From Mucilaginibacter sp. (GTDB lineage Bacteria; Bacteroidota; Bacteroidia; Sphingobacteriales; Sphingobacteriaceae), in assembly GCA_025352225.1 (NCBI GenBank), contig JANXTT010000125.1, positions 1 to 64,000 of the forward strand: 64,000 bases of DNA. The letters run 5' to 3'. Position numbers and translations under genes: made by a program. The notes beneath the pieces are model-generated. The model searched no databases. It was not told the origin of the DNA and saw only the letters and a program-made list of their open reading frames with translations. Numbering within the stretch: the first letter of the stretch is position 1; every line of letters begins with the position of its first letter. Below are positions 30,101-39,282 of the stretch, piece after piece.

Positions 30101-33100
30101 CCCGGCTAAAATTACCGCATGTACAGCCGCAAGGGTTAAGCAACTGCGGGTCATGCAGATGGCTATTACTGTATCTTTTTCTACGGCTACCGCTTGTATT
30201 ATTTTTTGAGCAATGCCATTTGCTAACCGTTGTAATTGCAGATAGCTTAACTGGAGCCCGGGGCCAACTATAGCCGGCAAATCGGTATAATAGTAATGTG
30301 CCGCCTGCAAAATTTGCTGCAGCGTGTTAAACTCGTTCCGGTGCGTATGTCCCTGCCCAAAAGATAATAATGTATTTTTTTCATCATCATCTATAATATC
30401 CAGATCACCTAATGATAGGGTTTCGTTTTGCTGGATGTTTTTTACCAGCGTTATAAAATTATGATACAGCCGTTTAATATAATCGTGATTAAACAAATCT
30501 GTACGATAATTAAAGCCTATACTAAATTTACCCGCCTGTTCTTTTATTTCAATACTCAGGTCAAATTTGGATTCGCTGATAATTTCGTCGCTGCTCATCG
30601 CATCGGGCTGCAATGGTGTACCACCCATCGTATTAATATAATTGAACAATACCGAAAACAAAGGGTGCCTGTCGCCTGTGCGTGTTATGTGCTGTTCTCG
30701 CAAAATGTATGCAAGGGGGTACCAAACATGCTCCATCAGTTCAATCATTTGTATGCCTGTTTGCTTAAGGTGGGTGGTAAAAGAACCATCATGCTGCACC
30801 CTGCAACGGTAGGGGAGCGTGTTTACCATCAGGCCAACAATATTATTCATTTCTTCGGTACTGCGGTTAGTAACGGGTATGCCTACCAAAAAATCATCCT
30901 GTAACGCGTAGCGGGATAATAATACCTGGAACGCGGTAAACAATACCGAAAATGGGGTAACTGATGATGCCATGGCCGATTGGTACACCCAGTTTGTTAA
31001 GCTGGATGGTAAAACTTCTTCGTATACCGCACCAGCAAAGGATGCATGGGCCGGCCGGCTTACGGGAAGGGGTAATTCCAGCGGACTGGGAAGTTCTGCC
31101 AAATGTTGTTGCCACCATTTTTTGTCCCTTATGTACAGGGTATCCTGCAAATAAGTATGGAGATACCAGTGTGCGACATCGGGATATTGAAATTTGGGTA
31201 GAGATAGCTCGATCCCATTATATAGCTGCAAAAGTTCGTTAATGAGCAAGTTATTTGAATGCTCGTCGGATATGAGGTGATGAACATCTAATACAAAACA
31301 CACGGTATTATCGTCCTGGGCAATAATATAGGCTTTAAATAAAGGCGCAACGGCAATATCAATTATACTTCTGCCATGTAGCCATTTAGATGCTGTTTTG
31401 CCCTGAGCTGCTTCAAGATAGTGAACAGCGCCTTGCTGTGTAAACGTATTGCATACATCTTGTGCCGATAGTACTTCCTGATAAATCTGATCGCCATCTG
31501 TATTGACAAATTGGGTTCTGAGTGCCGCATGGCGATAGATCAATTGTTGTATAGCAGTTGATAACCTTAACTCGTGCGGCCTTTCGCTCAAGGTTACAAT
31601 GGCAGGCATTTGGTAGGTGCAGCCAATGCCGGGTAATTGCTGTAGTACATACAGGCTTTCCTGAGCCGGTGTTAAGGGATAATATTGCTGTACCGGGGCA
31701 ACACCAAACTGATGGGTAACACCTGTACCGATACTTTTAATGTGCGCAGCCAGCATTTGCAGGGTAGGCGCACGAAACAGATCGGGCAGCGATATGCTGA
31801 TATTAAAATGTTTCCTTATGGCCGCGATTAAACGGATTGCGCTTAAACTGTGACCGCCATTTGCAAAGAAATCAAAATCAGGGCGTATCGGTTTTTCTAA
31901 TACATCTTTCCAAAGTTTTAGCAATTGAAGTTGTACAGTATCATTAAACAGATGGCCATAGGTTGCCGGAGTCGAATCGGTCGCGTGGTTTGCTCTTAAA
32001 CTTTTTTTATCAATTTTTCCGCTGCCTGATCTTGGTATAGTTTCTATCCAAACCAATTGCGACGGAACCATATAAGCCGGTAATAGTTGGATTAAATGAG
32101 TTTTTAAATCAGTTTCGTCAACCTTATTACCGATGTAAAAACCTACCAGGTTATTGTTACCGCTTAGTATTACAACAGCATCCGTTAAGCCTTCAAAACA
32201 AAGTATTGCCGCTTCTATTTCGCCCGGCTCAATGCGTTGCCCGTTAAACTTTAACTGATCATCGGCCCGGCCCAAAAATATTATTTCGCCATCGTTGTTC
32301 CACATGGCTAAATCGCCGCTGTTATACATAATCTGGTCAGCGGTAAAGCAATCATTTATAAAGCGTTCTGCAGTAAGCAACAAATTATTGTTATAACCCT
32401 TTGCAACGCTTTTGCCTGATATGTAAAGTATTCCGGGTATCCACGGAGGTAATACATTGAGCTGTTTATCTAATACGTAGAGCTGATAATTGAACATGGG
32501 TTTGCCTATAGGCACATAACTTTGCTCGTTGTTAAACGGCGAACATACAAACTGTGTGCAGTATATGGTTGTTTCGGTTGGCCCGTATAAATTAATAAGC
32601 TGTGTTTTATTTGTGCTATAAAGTAACCGGTTAAAGGTTTTTACTGTATTTAACGGCAAAGCTTCGCCTGCCGAAAAAACATACCGTAAACTGCATAAGT
32701 TTAGTAATTGTTTTTCGCTGGTTGCATCCAGAAAAATAAGTAGCAGCGACGGTACAAAGCATGTTGCGGTTACCCTTTCGCGATGAATTGCTTCGCCGAT
32801 AAGCAGAGGATCGGTTTCGTGGCCCTGCGGCAGAAAATAAGTTTGACAACCCGAAAAGATCCAATAAAAAAGCTCTGTAACTGAAACATCAAAGGTTGCT
32901 GTTGTTTTTTGTAGCATACAATCATCAGGACCGAGGCTGTACTTTTGCTGCATATCATACAGCGCGTTTACAACGGCCCTGTGCTGCACTATAACACCTT
33001 TGGGGTTACCAGTAGAACCCGAAGTATAAATAATATAAGCGGCATCATTGGGGGCAGGCGCGTCAATATTGCTGCTGGTAGCAACATTGGTATCGCTTAT

Positions 33101-34852
33101 ATCATCCACATTCAACACTTTACAGGTGTTTGATAATTGGGGGATGGGAGCATTGTTATAGCATAATACAACTTTTATCTGGCAGTCATTAAGTATGTAA
33201 TCGACACGATCGGCGGGGTGATTTATATCGATTGGCACATATACGCCACCGCGTTTAAAAATGGCCATTATACAGGCAATAAGCCATACCGAGCGCTGAG
33301 CAAAAACGGCTACCGTATCACCCTTTTTTACACCTTCGCGTATCAGGGTGGCCTCAATTTTGCCCGAAAGTATTTCAAGCTCATTAAGGTTAAAACGGTG
33401 CTGCTCGTCACTCATAAAAGTTGCCGCACCTGTTTTGCTTAGTTGCTGGTAGTAAAGCGAAAGCAGCGTATCGTGTTCCGGATACTCGTGTTTGCTGTTA
33501 TTAAAGTTATTGAGGATGTTATTTTTTACACGCTCATCCAATATGGTAACCGATGAAAGTAGGCTGTTTTGTTTTACCGCGCTGCACAACTGGCTGGCAA
33601 TTAGCGCAACATGGTCAAGCGCTTGCCTTATCATTGTTTCGGGATAAGCATCCGGTTTAAATGCCAGGCGCCATAACATTTCGGTGCCAATAGAAATATG
33701 TACAGACAATGGATAATGGGTTTCTTCAAAAACCTCCATTGCAGATATGTCAAATTGCGGAAACTCTGCCGAAGTCGTAATTTCTTCAACCGGGTAATCC
33801 TCAATTACCACCAAGTGGTTAAATAATGTATTAATACCCGCCCGCTGCTGTATATCCGCCAGCGAACAATATTGATAGGGAATACTTTGGATAAAGTTTG
33901 CCGAAATTGTTTGAATATAATCTGCCACGGCAATACCATCATCAACATTGAATGCAAACGGAATAGTATTGATACACATGCCCACTATATCGGTAGCATC
34001 CTCTACTGGTACTTGCCTGCCCGATACGGTAATACCTGTAATTACCTTGTTTACCTGGTTATATCTTGCCAGCAATATTCCCCAAATGGCGTATGCCATT
34101 GTATTAACGCTTACCTGTAAATGCGCGGCGGTTTGCTGTATCTGGCGGGTTAGCCCGGCATCTAAAACCGTATTTAATGACATTTGCCTTTCGTCTGCGT
34201 TTTTTAATCCATAGCCGGCAGGTAAACCTGTAATTTCAAAATCGTTATCAATAGCTAAGTGCAGGTGCCAAAACTCTGTTGCGGCTTTTTGTGGCTGTTG
34301 CTGCAGCCAGTTTAATATGCGCTGAAAAGGTACGGGTGGCTTTAAATCTATTTGGAGCTTGTTGCTTTGAGCGTTAATAATGGTAAACAGCTCTTTTAGC
34401 ACAATGGCAAAGCTCCATCCATCTAAAATAATATGGTGGTACGAAAGGACAATCAACGTTTGATCGGTAAGATACAGCAGGCTGGCCCTAAACAGCGGGT
34501 CGGTTTGTAGTTGAAAAGAACGTTGTCTGTCGGCCTCGCAATGTTCAATTACAGCAATATGTTGTCTGGCTATATTTAAATCTTCGAGGTGCTGAACAGT
34601 AAGTTCGGGCTCCTGGTTTTCAAGTATCAGTTGCAGTGGTCTTGTGCCTCTGTCGGCCACAAACCGTGTACGCAATGCTTCGTGCCTTTTTATGAGGATA
34701 GTTAAACTGTTAAAAAAAACATCGCGGTTAACTTTCCCATTTATTAAAAAAGAATATTGTTCAAAATAGGCATTTACATCATCGCCCCGCAAGGCATAAA
34801 AAAGCATGCCTTCCTGTAATGGTGTTAGTATTTGTATGTTTTTTACTTGCAT
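27167..34852 (-). CDS. NRPS: C-A-T-C-A-T-C (residues 4 and 5; specificity uncertain)
   Basis: 2561 residues. C1 (1-430) opens with LTPLQEGMLF, typical of DCL condensation domains, and has HHIILDG near 141; this fits its place after the epimerase-ending NRPS. A1 (460-930) gives the code D-V-T-C-F-A-L-I-Y, which I cannot assign. T1 has GGHSLSA near 999. C2 (1050-1480) has HHLISDE near 1191, with Glu in place of the usual Gly. A2 (1500-1980) gives D-V-G-H-L-S-M-V-E, which shares H-L-S with Ser codes but is not a clear match. T2 has GGHSILA near 2048. C3 (2095-2530) has HHIITDG near 2236 and ends the protein. The unpaired final C domain must serve the Asp module that begins the next NRPS. Both A domains have YTSGSTGxPKG cores and the A10 lysine, so both should be active. 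Confidence 0.92.
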   Translation of the reverse strand: MQVKNIQILTPLQEGMLFYALRGDDVNAYFEQYSFLINGKVNRDVFFNSLTILIKRHEALRTRFVADRGTRPLQLILENQEPELTVQHLEDLNIARQHIAVIEHCEADRQRSFQLQTDPLFRASLLYLTDQTLIVLSYHHIILDGWSFAIVLKELFTIINAQSNKLQIDLKPPVPFQRILNWLQQQPQKAATEFWHLHLAIDNDFEITGLPAGYGLKNADERQMSLNTVLDAGLTRQIQQTAAHLQVSVNTMAYAIWGILLARYNQVNKVITGITVSGRQVPVEDATDIVGMCINTIPFAFNVDDGIAVADYIQTISANFIQSIPYQYCSLADIQQRAGINTLFNHLVVIEDYPVEEITTSAEFPQFDISAMEVFEETHYPLSVHISIGTEMLWRLAFKPDAYPETMIRQALDHVALIASQLCSAVKQNSLLSSVTILDERVKNNILNNFNNSKHEYPEHDTLLSLYYQQLSKTGAATFMSDEQHRFNLNELEILSGKIEATLIREGVKKGDTVAVFAQRSVWLIACIMAIFKRGGVYVPIDINHPADRVDYILNDCQIKVVLCYNNAPIPQLSNTCKVLNVDDISDTNVATSSNIDAPAPNDAAYIIYTSGSTGNPKGVIVQHRAVVNALYDMQQKYSLGPDDCMLQKTTATFDVSVTELFYWIFSGCQTYFLPQGHETDPLLIGEAIHRERVTATCFVPSLLLIFLDATSEKQLLNLCSLRYVFSAGEALPLNTVKTFNRLLYSTNKTQLINLYGPTETTIYCTQFVCSPFNNEQSYVPIGKPMFNYQLYVLDKQLNVLPPWIPGILYISGKSVAKGYNNNLLLTAERFINDCFTADQIMYNSGDLAMWNNDGEIIFLGRADDQLKFNGQRIEPGEIEAAILCFEGLTDAVVILSGNNNLVGFYIGNKVDETDLKTHLIQLLPAYMVPSQLVWIETIPRSGSGKIDKKSLRANHATDSTPATYGHLFNDTVQLQLLKLWKDVLEKPIRPDFDFFANGGHSLSAIRLIAAIRKHFNISISLPDLFRAPTLQMLAAHIKSIGTGVTHQFGVAPVQQYYPLTPAQESLYVLQQLPGIGCTYQMPAIVTLSERPHELRLSTAIQQLIYRHAALRTQFVNTDGDQIYQEVLSAQDVCNTFTQQGAVHYLEAAQGKTASKWLHGRSIIDIAVAPLFKAYIIAQDDNTVCFVLDVHHLISDEHSNNLLINELLQLYNGIELSLPKFQYPDVAHWYLHTYLQDTLYIRDKKWWQQHLAELPSPLELPLPVSRPAHASFAGAVYEEVLPSSLTNWVYQSAMASSVTPFSVLFTAFQVLLSRYALQDDFLVGIPVTNRSTEEMNNIVGLMVNTLPYRCRVQHDGSFTTHLKQTGIQMIELMEHVWYPLAYILREQHITRTGDRHPLFSVLFNYINTMGGTPLQPDAMSSDEIISESKFDLSIEIKEQAGKFSIGFNYRTDLFNHDYIKRLYHNFITLVKNIQQNETLSLGDLDIIDDDEKNTLLSFGQGHTHRNEFNTLQQILQAAHYYYTDLPAIVGPGLQLSYLQLQRLANGIAQKIIQAVAVEKDTVIAICMTRSCLTLAAVHAVILAGAAYLPLDPDLPEERLKFMLEDSGAVLILHEDKPLTFTTVAHCKIDNSLNALYIEHRMAEPGDLAYIIYTSGSTGKPKGVMIEQSSVVNRLCWLQRDLPTNITDTWLWKTAFTFDVSVGELFGWALGGSKLYVLPAGDEKNPEAIIKTIAEFNITRIHFVASMLQIFVEYVQTFGKQKQLTSLTKVLTSGEAVTAGLIKAFDIAFETQKELIIMYGPTETTVEVSSISGNRVQHNTVSIGKPLDNVNIYIVHPATNKLQPAGINGEIVIGGINVARGYKNRFVLQHKLFRPDPFKSGQRVYYSNDIGSWMPDGTIQFKGRADTQIKLNGYRIELQEIEKVLEQNQQVKKALAHIVTSPSGNKELVAFVQTTAVNPEQELLVHLKQFLPAYMIPSSIIPMVGFVLNNNGKVNLPELEKIYLQTCQHPQNELTNVSDAEQQLLDIFHQILGRTNVMVTDDFFASGGHSILAIKLINRIQQRFNIKINLPDIFSHTTVRSLAGLLQTSVTARTAAIPLLPVQPFYNLSPAQRRLWFLQQLQPNDIAYNMTYAFKIPGNYDPDILKHSFTDIVQRHDQLRARFILHDDGPVSEIYTAIDPDLYLSFYKDALLSHEQIVEMAGIFCNRPFALDQAPLIRVLIVPSAKQEFYVILNMHHIITDGWSMTNLLNELVSIYQAKINGQTLQLPPVTVRYTDIAQWFQSHIAENQDAYAAYWLQRIDQNVQAARLPALSRHKPDNNQGNTIHVTLQPETVSQIHDTALQWNCTANQVMLYSYTVLLASLSNNKNFVFGLSVSGRIHPDMENVAGFFVNMMPVIVQANEQLTVKDFFDNFTNSFLQDMQYQAFPFDELAALIQHEKGIKLSALIKTRFVYNDFSNGVAAPNDGFTVEELNIGMQGSKFDLSFTVQPHNNTLTLNAEYKTAVYDESLIISYIQQWEALIINLSRSPQQLLKNFLSHPQSGTKSNLRQQSYQLLKNLQEHN

Positions 34853-34854
34853 CG

Positions 34855-37800
34855 TTATATTAAATTAATGATGTCTTTAAGTTCTTCCTGATCCAGACCT
34901 TTATAATCAAAATGGTTACCGATATTTTGATCTGAATTTTCTGGCGAAAAATTCTTTATAATGTCTCTTAAACAATCAATATAAGATTGTTGAAGGCCTG
35001 CTATTTCATGATCTTCATACAAGTATTTATGGTACGAAACACCTATTTGCAATGTGCCATTGGTAATAATGAGTGTGAACAAAATGGTAGATGGAATGTA
35101 GATTGATCCACCTATGTTTTGTTGCTGCTCAGAAAGCGGGTGGATAAAGAAATCCTGATCACGGGGCATATCCAGTTGGCCCAAATAGTTAAAGCTAAAC
35201 TGCGGTTCGGCATCAATCTTTAATACAGATGTTGCACCAGAGTATTTATCAACCAGGTATCCGGCGCCATTTCTGGGAACTACATTAAGGGACGCCTTTA
35301 CAGTTGTAAGCATTTGCTGAACAGTAGCGCTTGTATGGTAATTAAGCAGGAACGGATATTTTGTAGTAAACCAGCCAATAGTGCTTGCATAAGCTTCAGT
35401 ATTTTCCATTATGCCCCGCCCATGCGATTCGAGGTAGATAGCGTTTTGAGTGTTGCTGTTCCATAAATAGAGGGCTTTGGCAAGTGCTGCAAGTAAAACC
35501 TCCTGCATACTTGTATGCGATGACCCGATCTGTAATAATTGGTCTGTGTCGTGAGCCGATATCAAGATGTTTTTATATTGATAATGCTGATGAACCTGTT
35601 CGGTAAACCTATTGTTAAAAGGCGATTTTTTATTTAGGGCCTGTTCAATATTTTGCCAGTATTCTGTTTCTTCTTCCGCAAAACCATTTTTTGCTATTTG
35701 CTGTAACTGCTCAGACCATTGCCCGAAAGATGCCGACGGACTTAATACAACTTGTTCTTCCTGATAAAGGCGGGTCAGGTCGTCAAGTAAAATACGCCAT
35801 GATATACCATCAACAATTAAATGATGTGCAAGCAGGAACACCAGATCATGATGAGGTAAACGGAGGAGCAGGCATTTGAACAGTGGCCCAGCTTCAAGAT
35901 CGAAGTTTTTTTGCCAATACGTTGTTTGCTCAGCTATCCAGTTGTTTTGATCTTTATCAATAATGCCATCCCCGTTTATAATCATAAAATAATCGGCTAT
36001 GGTATGGGCAGGCAATATTTGCTGTACAAGTTCAGCTCCCGAAGTATCGTACCGTGCTCTTAGCATATGGTGGTGCTGCCATAGCCTGGTTGCACAGTAG
36101 CGCAGCTTTTCTTCATCAACCCGGTTAACGGAACCTAATAGAATGGATTGGTTATAATGCGCGCGGTCGTTTTTACAGTCTTTAAAAAACTTAACCTGTA
36201 TCGGTGTAAGCGGTATAATGCCACCGTTAACAAGGCTGTTATTGTTATCAATGGTGTTTTTATCTAAATGCAGCACCAATTCGGCAATGGTTGGATACAA
36301 TAAAATATCGCGTACGCTTACTTGCAGGTCGTGCGCGCGCAAACGCGCCACTACCTGTATAGCTTTTATAGAATCGCCGCCAATGCTTAAAAAATGATCG
36401 TTTACACTTATCTCCGTGCGGTGAAGCACTTGTTGCCATATCTCGGCCATAAGCTTTTCGCCGGCACTTTGCGGGGCAATAAATGCTTGGTTCCGTTTTT
36501 TGTTAACCTCTGCGGGAGTTGGCAGCAAATCTTTATTTAGTTTGCCATTTACTGTGAGTATAAACTGCTCAACCGGCAATATATGCGCGGGTACCATGTA
36601 CGGTGGCAGGTGTTGTTGTAAAAGTGCTGAAAGGCTGTTGCTATTATCATTATAGGAGTTTGAAGGGATATAGTAGGCGATAAGCTGCTGGCTATTATCA
36701 TCGGCTGTAAAGCTACCTACATAAGTATCCTGAACTAAAGGCGAGCTACGCAAAATACTCGAGATCTCTTCCATCTCTATCCGGTATCCGCGTATTTTAA
36801 CCATATCATCATTCCGGCCAATATAATTTACGTTGCCATCGGCCATCCAATACCCCAGATCGCCGGTTTTATAAAGTATTTCGGCAGCATTAAACGGAGA
36901 TTGAATAAACTTTTTTGCTGTTAAAGCAGCGTTATTAAGATAGCCCGCGCCAACTGTTTTACCGCCAACATACAGCTCGCCTGCAATTCCGGCGGGGCAT
37001 AGCTCACCCTGTTCGTTTAAAATATATATTCCAGTATTATCAATAGGTTTACCAATGAGTATAGTATCCGCTTTTTGCGGAACTTCCCATATCATACACC
37101 CAACGGTACATTCTGTAGGGCCGTACTCATTAAAAATCCTCATTGCGGGATTAATTGAGCGCAAAATATCAACATCATGCGGCAGCAAAGCTTCGCCGCC
37201 TACAATACAGGTTGAGATATTACAAGCCGATAAAGTAATATGCTGAAGCAGCCGGATATGTGATGGTGTAAGTTTTATGGTATCGCATCCGGTATCGCCA
37301 TCAAATATTTTTTGAAGATGCACGGTAATCAATTCATCTTCGGGTGTAATGTATAAAGTTGCGCCTCTGGTAAGCGTACTAAAAACCGATGTTATTGTAA
37401 GATCAAAAGCTATAGAGGTAAATAATGGGAAGTTGCCTGCTTCGCCAGATGAAAAGTAGCACGATTGCGCCCATTTAAGATAATGCAAAACATTACTCAT
37501 GGTAATTTTGCAGCCTTTAGGATTGCCGGTAGTGCCAGATGTATAAATGATGTATGCAATTTGATCTGGCTCCCACTTAGGAAGGTCCGGCAATTTATCT
37601 GTATTTGCAGGTTTCTGTATAAGGGCTTCAGCGGTTATGGCTTTAATACCTTCGTTCCATACCTCATTTGCCGAGTGTGTAATTAACAGTTGAGCGTTTG
37701 AACTTTTTAAAACATAATCTATACGGCTTTGCGGATATTGCATATCGATAGGGATATACGCCGCGCCCGATAGCATTACAGCCCAAATAACCTGTATCAG

Positions 37801-39273
37801 TTTTTCGCTGCGCGGAAGATGTATTGCTACTATATCGCCGGGTTTAATTGCAAACTCTGTAATGAGCGTATTAGCCATTTGTCGGGCCGTATTGTATAAG
37901 GCCTGATACGAAATGTTTTGATTGTTAAACCTAAGCGCAGCATGATGTGGTATTTGCTGGCTTATATTATACAACAGATCTGGCAGTGGCGTAAACGGTA
38001 TATCCACTATTGGGCCTTGTGATATATTTTGTAATAAATTAGTTTTTGATGCCGCATCGGCAAGGCTCATTGAAGATAAATTTGCTATGCTTTGCTGCCC
38101 GGCAATTTCTGTAATAAGCTGCCCAAACTGCGATACTATAGCTAGTATAGCATCCGGTTTAAAAGCATTGCTATCGTATTGTAAAGATGCTTTAAGGCTA
38201 TGCTGCTGCCCGGTTATCACTAATTTGAGTGCAAAAGGCTCGCTGCAGTAAACTGCATCAATTTGTATAATGTTATTTTTAAGCCACGTTGAGGGAAAAA
38301 GATCATGATCCAGGTATTCAAACGCGGTGGGTGTGTACGGCATTGTCAAAATGTTTGTACCCCAAACAAAATAATCGCGGTAGGTTTCTATCAATTCAAT
38401 GTTCTCGGTCCAGTTTTTTAAACTTTCAGTTTTTGCCTCATCATCATATACATTAAACGGAATGCTTTTTGAAAATGGCCCCAGTATTTGCCTAAATTCA
38501 TCAGGCTGCCTTCCTGATGATATCCATGAGGTACTCCAATGTTGCCCTAGGTAATATTTACTTAATAAAAAGCGCCATGCCATCCATAAAATATCGGGCT
38601 GTTTAACCTGTAGCGCGGTTGCTGTGTTTTGCAAAATATTGGGCGCGAGTGGTATGCTAACCGAGGCGTACTCTTCCTGCCCAGGAGTAGTTGTGCCGGT
38701 TTTTAGGGTGATATTGCCTGGCTTTTTAGTTACTGTCCACAAGTTTGCAAGTTCGGGCGGTATTGATGGAGCTTCTTCTAAAATACTCTCCAGCCAATCG
38801 GTATATTGGGTATATTGTAGAGGGGTTTCGGTAACAGCGTCGGCTTCTGTAAGCGAGTAAATAATGTAATTTACCGACCAGTTATCAAGCAAGGTTACCG
38901 GAGCAGATACACCGATATATTTTACCTTATCACTCTCAATAAACACCGCCAGATGTATCCCATTATTGTTTTGAAGGCGTTGTTTTTTATATTGGGCAAT
39001 GATCGCGGCTTCATCAGTTTCGGTGTAGTCAATAAAAGATATAGGAACCGTTTTCTCTACATCAACGCTTTGAAAGGGATGTTTAAAACCTTCATTATAT
39101 TCAAAGGTAGTTTTCAAAATATCATGTGCCGCTACCAACTGCTGCCACCTATTTTCAAGCTGGGCCCGAACAAGATTCTGGTCTATCCTGAACAAGGCAT
39201 AATTTAGTAAGCAGCCATCCCACTTTTCTGCAAATACTCTTTTCTGAAATGGCGATGTGTTATATACTGGCAT
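34855..39273 (-). CDS. NRPS: I-A(Asn)-T-E (D-Asn module)
   Basis: 1472 residues. The N-terminal condensation-like domain (1-430) reads APVTLLDNWS at the HHxxxDG site: both His are gone while the D.WS frame remains. The A domain (440-905) gives D-L-T-K-I-G-E-V-G, a match to Asn codes. T has GGDSIKA near 965. The last domain (1010-1460) is an epimerase: HHLIVDGISWRIL near 1150, SHGRG, and NYLGQLD near the end. The following NRPS starts with a DCL-type C domain, which supports a D-residue here. The C domain for this Asn is the unpaired C-terminal one of the preceding NRPS, 9 bases upstream. If the degenerate domain recruits a hydroxylase, this Asn could be beta-hydroxylated, but no separate hydroxylase gene lies at this junction. 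Confidence 0.92.
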   Translation of the reverse strand: MPVYNTSPFQKRVFAEKWDGCLLNYALFRIDQNLVRAQLENRWQQLVAAHDILKTTFEYNEGFKHPFQSVDVEKTVPISFIDYTETDEAAIIAQYKKQRLQNNNGIHLAVFIESDKVKYIGVSAPVTLLDNWSVNYIIYSLTEADAVTETPLQYTQYTDWLESILEEAPSIPPELANLWTVTKKPGNITLKTGTTTPGQEEYASVSIPLAPNILQNTATALQVKQPDILWMAWRFLLSKYYLGQHWSTSWISSGRQPDEFRQILGPFSKSIPFNVYDDEAKTESLKNWTENIELIETYRDYFVWGTNILTMPYTPTAFEYLDHDLFPSTWLKNNIIQIDAVYCSEPFALKLVITGQQHSLKASLQYDSNAFKPDAILAIVSQFGQLITEIAGQQSIANLSSMSLADAASKTNLLQNISQGPIVDIPFTPLPDLLYNISQQIPHHAALRFNNQNISYQALYNTARQMANTLITEFAIKPGDIVAIHLPRSEKLIQVIWAVMLSGAAYIPIDMQYPQSRIDYVLKSSNAQLLITHSANEVWNEGIKAITAEALIQKPANTDKLPDLPKWEPDQIAYIIYTSGTTGNPKGCKITMSNVLHYLKWAQSCYFSSGEAGNFPLFTSIAFDLTITSVFSTLTRGATLYITPEDELITVHLQKIFDGDTGCDTIKLTPSHIRLLQHITLSACNISTCIVGGEALLPHDVDILRSINPAMRIFNEYGPTECTVGCMIWEVPQKADTILIGKPIDNTGIYILNEQGELCPAGIAGELYVGGKTVGAGYLNNAALTAKKFIQSPFNAAEILYKTGDLGYWMADGNVNYIGRNDDMVKIRGYRIEMEEISSILRSSPLVQDTYVGSFTADDNSQQLIAYYIPSNSYNDNSNSLSALLQQHLPPYMVPAHILPVEQFILTVNGKLNKDLLPTPAEVNKKRNQAFIAPQSAGEKLMAEIWQQVLHRTEISVNDHFLSIGGDSIKAIQVVARLRAHDLQVSVRDILLYPTIAELVLHLDKNTIDNNNSLVNGGIIPLTPIQVKFFKDCKNDRAHYNQSILLGSVNRVDEEKLRYCATRLWQHHHMLRARYDTSGAELVQQILPAHTIADYFMIINGDGIIDKDQNNWIAEQTTYWQKNFDLEAGPLFKCLLLRLPHHDLVFLLAHHLIVDGISWRILLDDLTRLYQEEQVVLSPSASFGQWSEQLQQIAKNGFAEEETEYWQNIEQALNKKSPFNNRFTEQVHQHYQYKNILISAHDTDQLLQIGSSHTSMQEVLLAALAKALYLWNSNTQNAIYLESHGRGIMENTEAYASTIGWFTTKYPFLLNYHTSATVQQMLTTVKASLNVVPRNGAGYLVDKYSGATSVLKIDAEPQFSFNYLGQLDMPRDQDFFIHPLSEQQQNIGGSIYIPSTILFTLIITNGTLQIGVSYHKYLYEDHEIAGLQQSYIDCLRDIIKNFSPENSDQNIGNHFDYKGLDQEELKDIINLI

Positions 39274-39282
39274 AATATTTTT

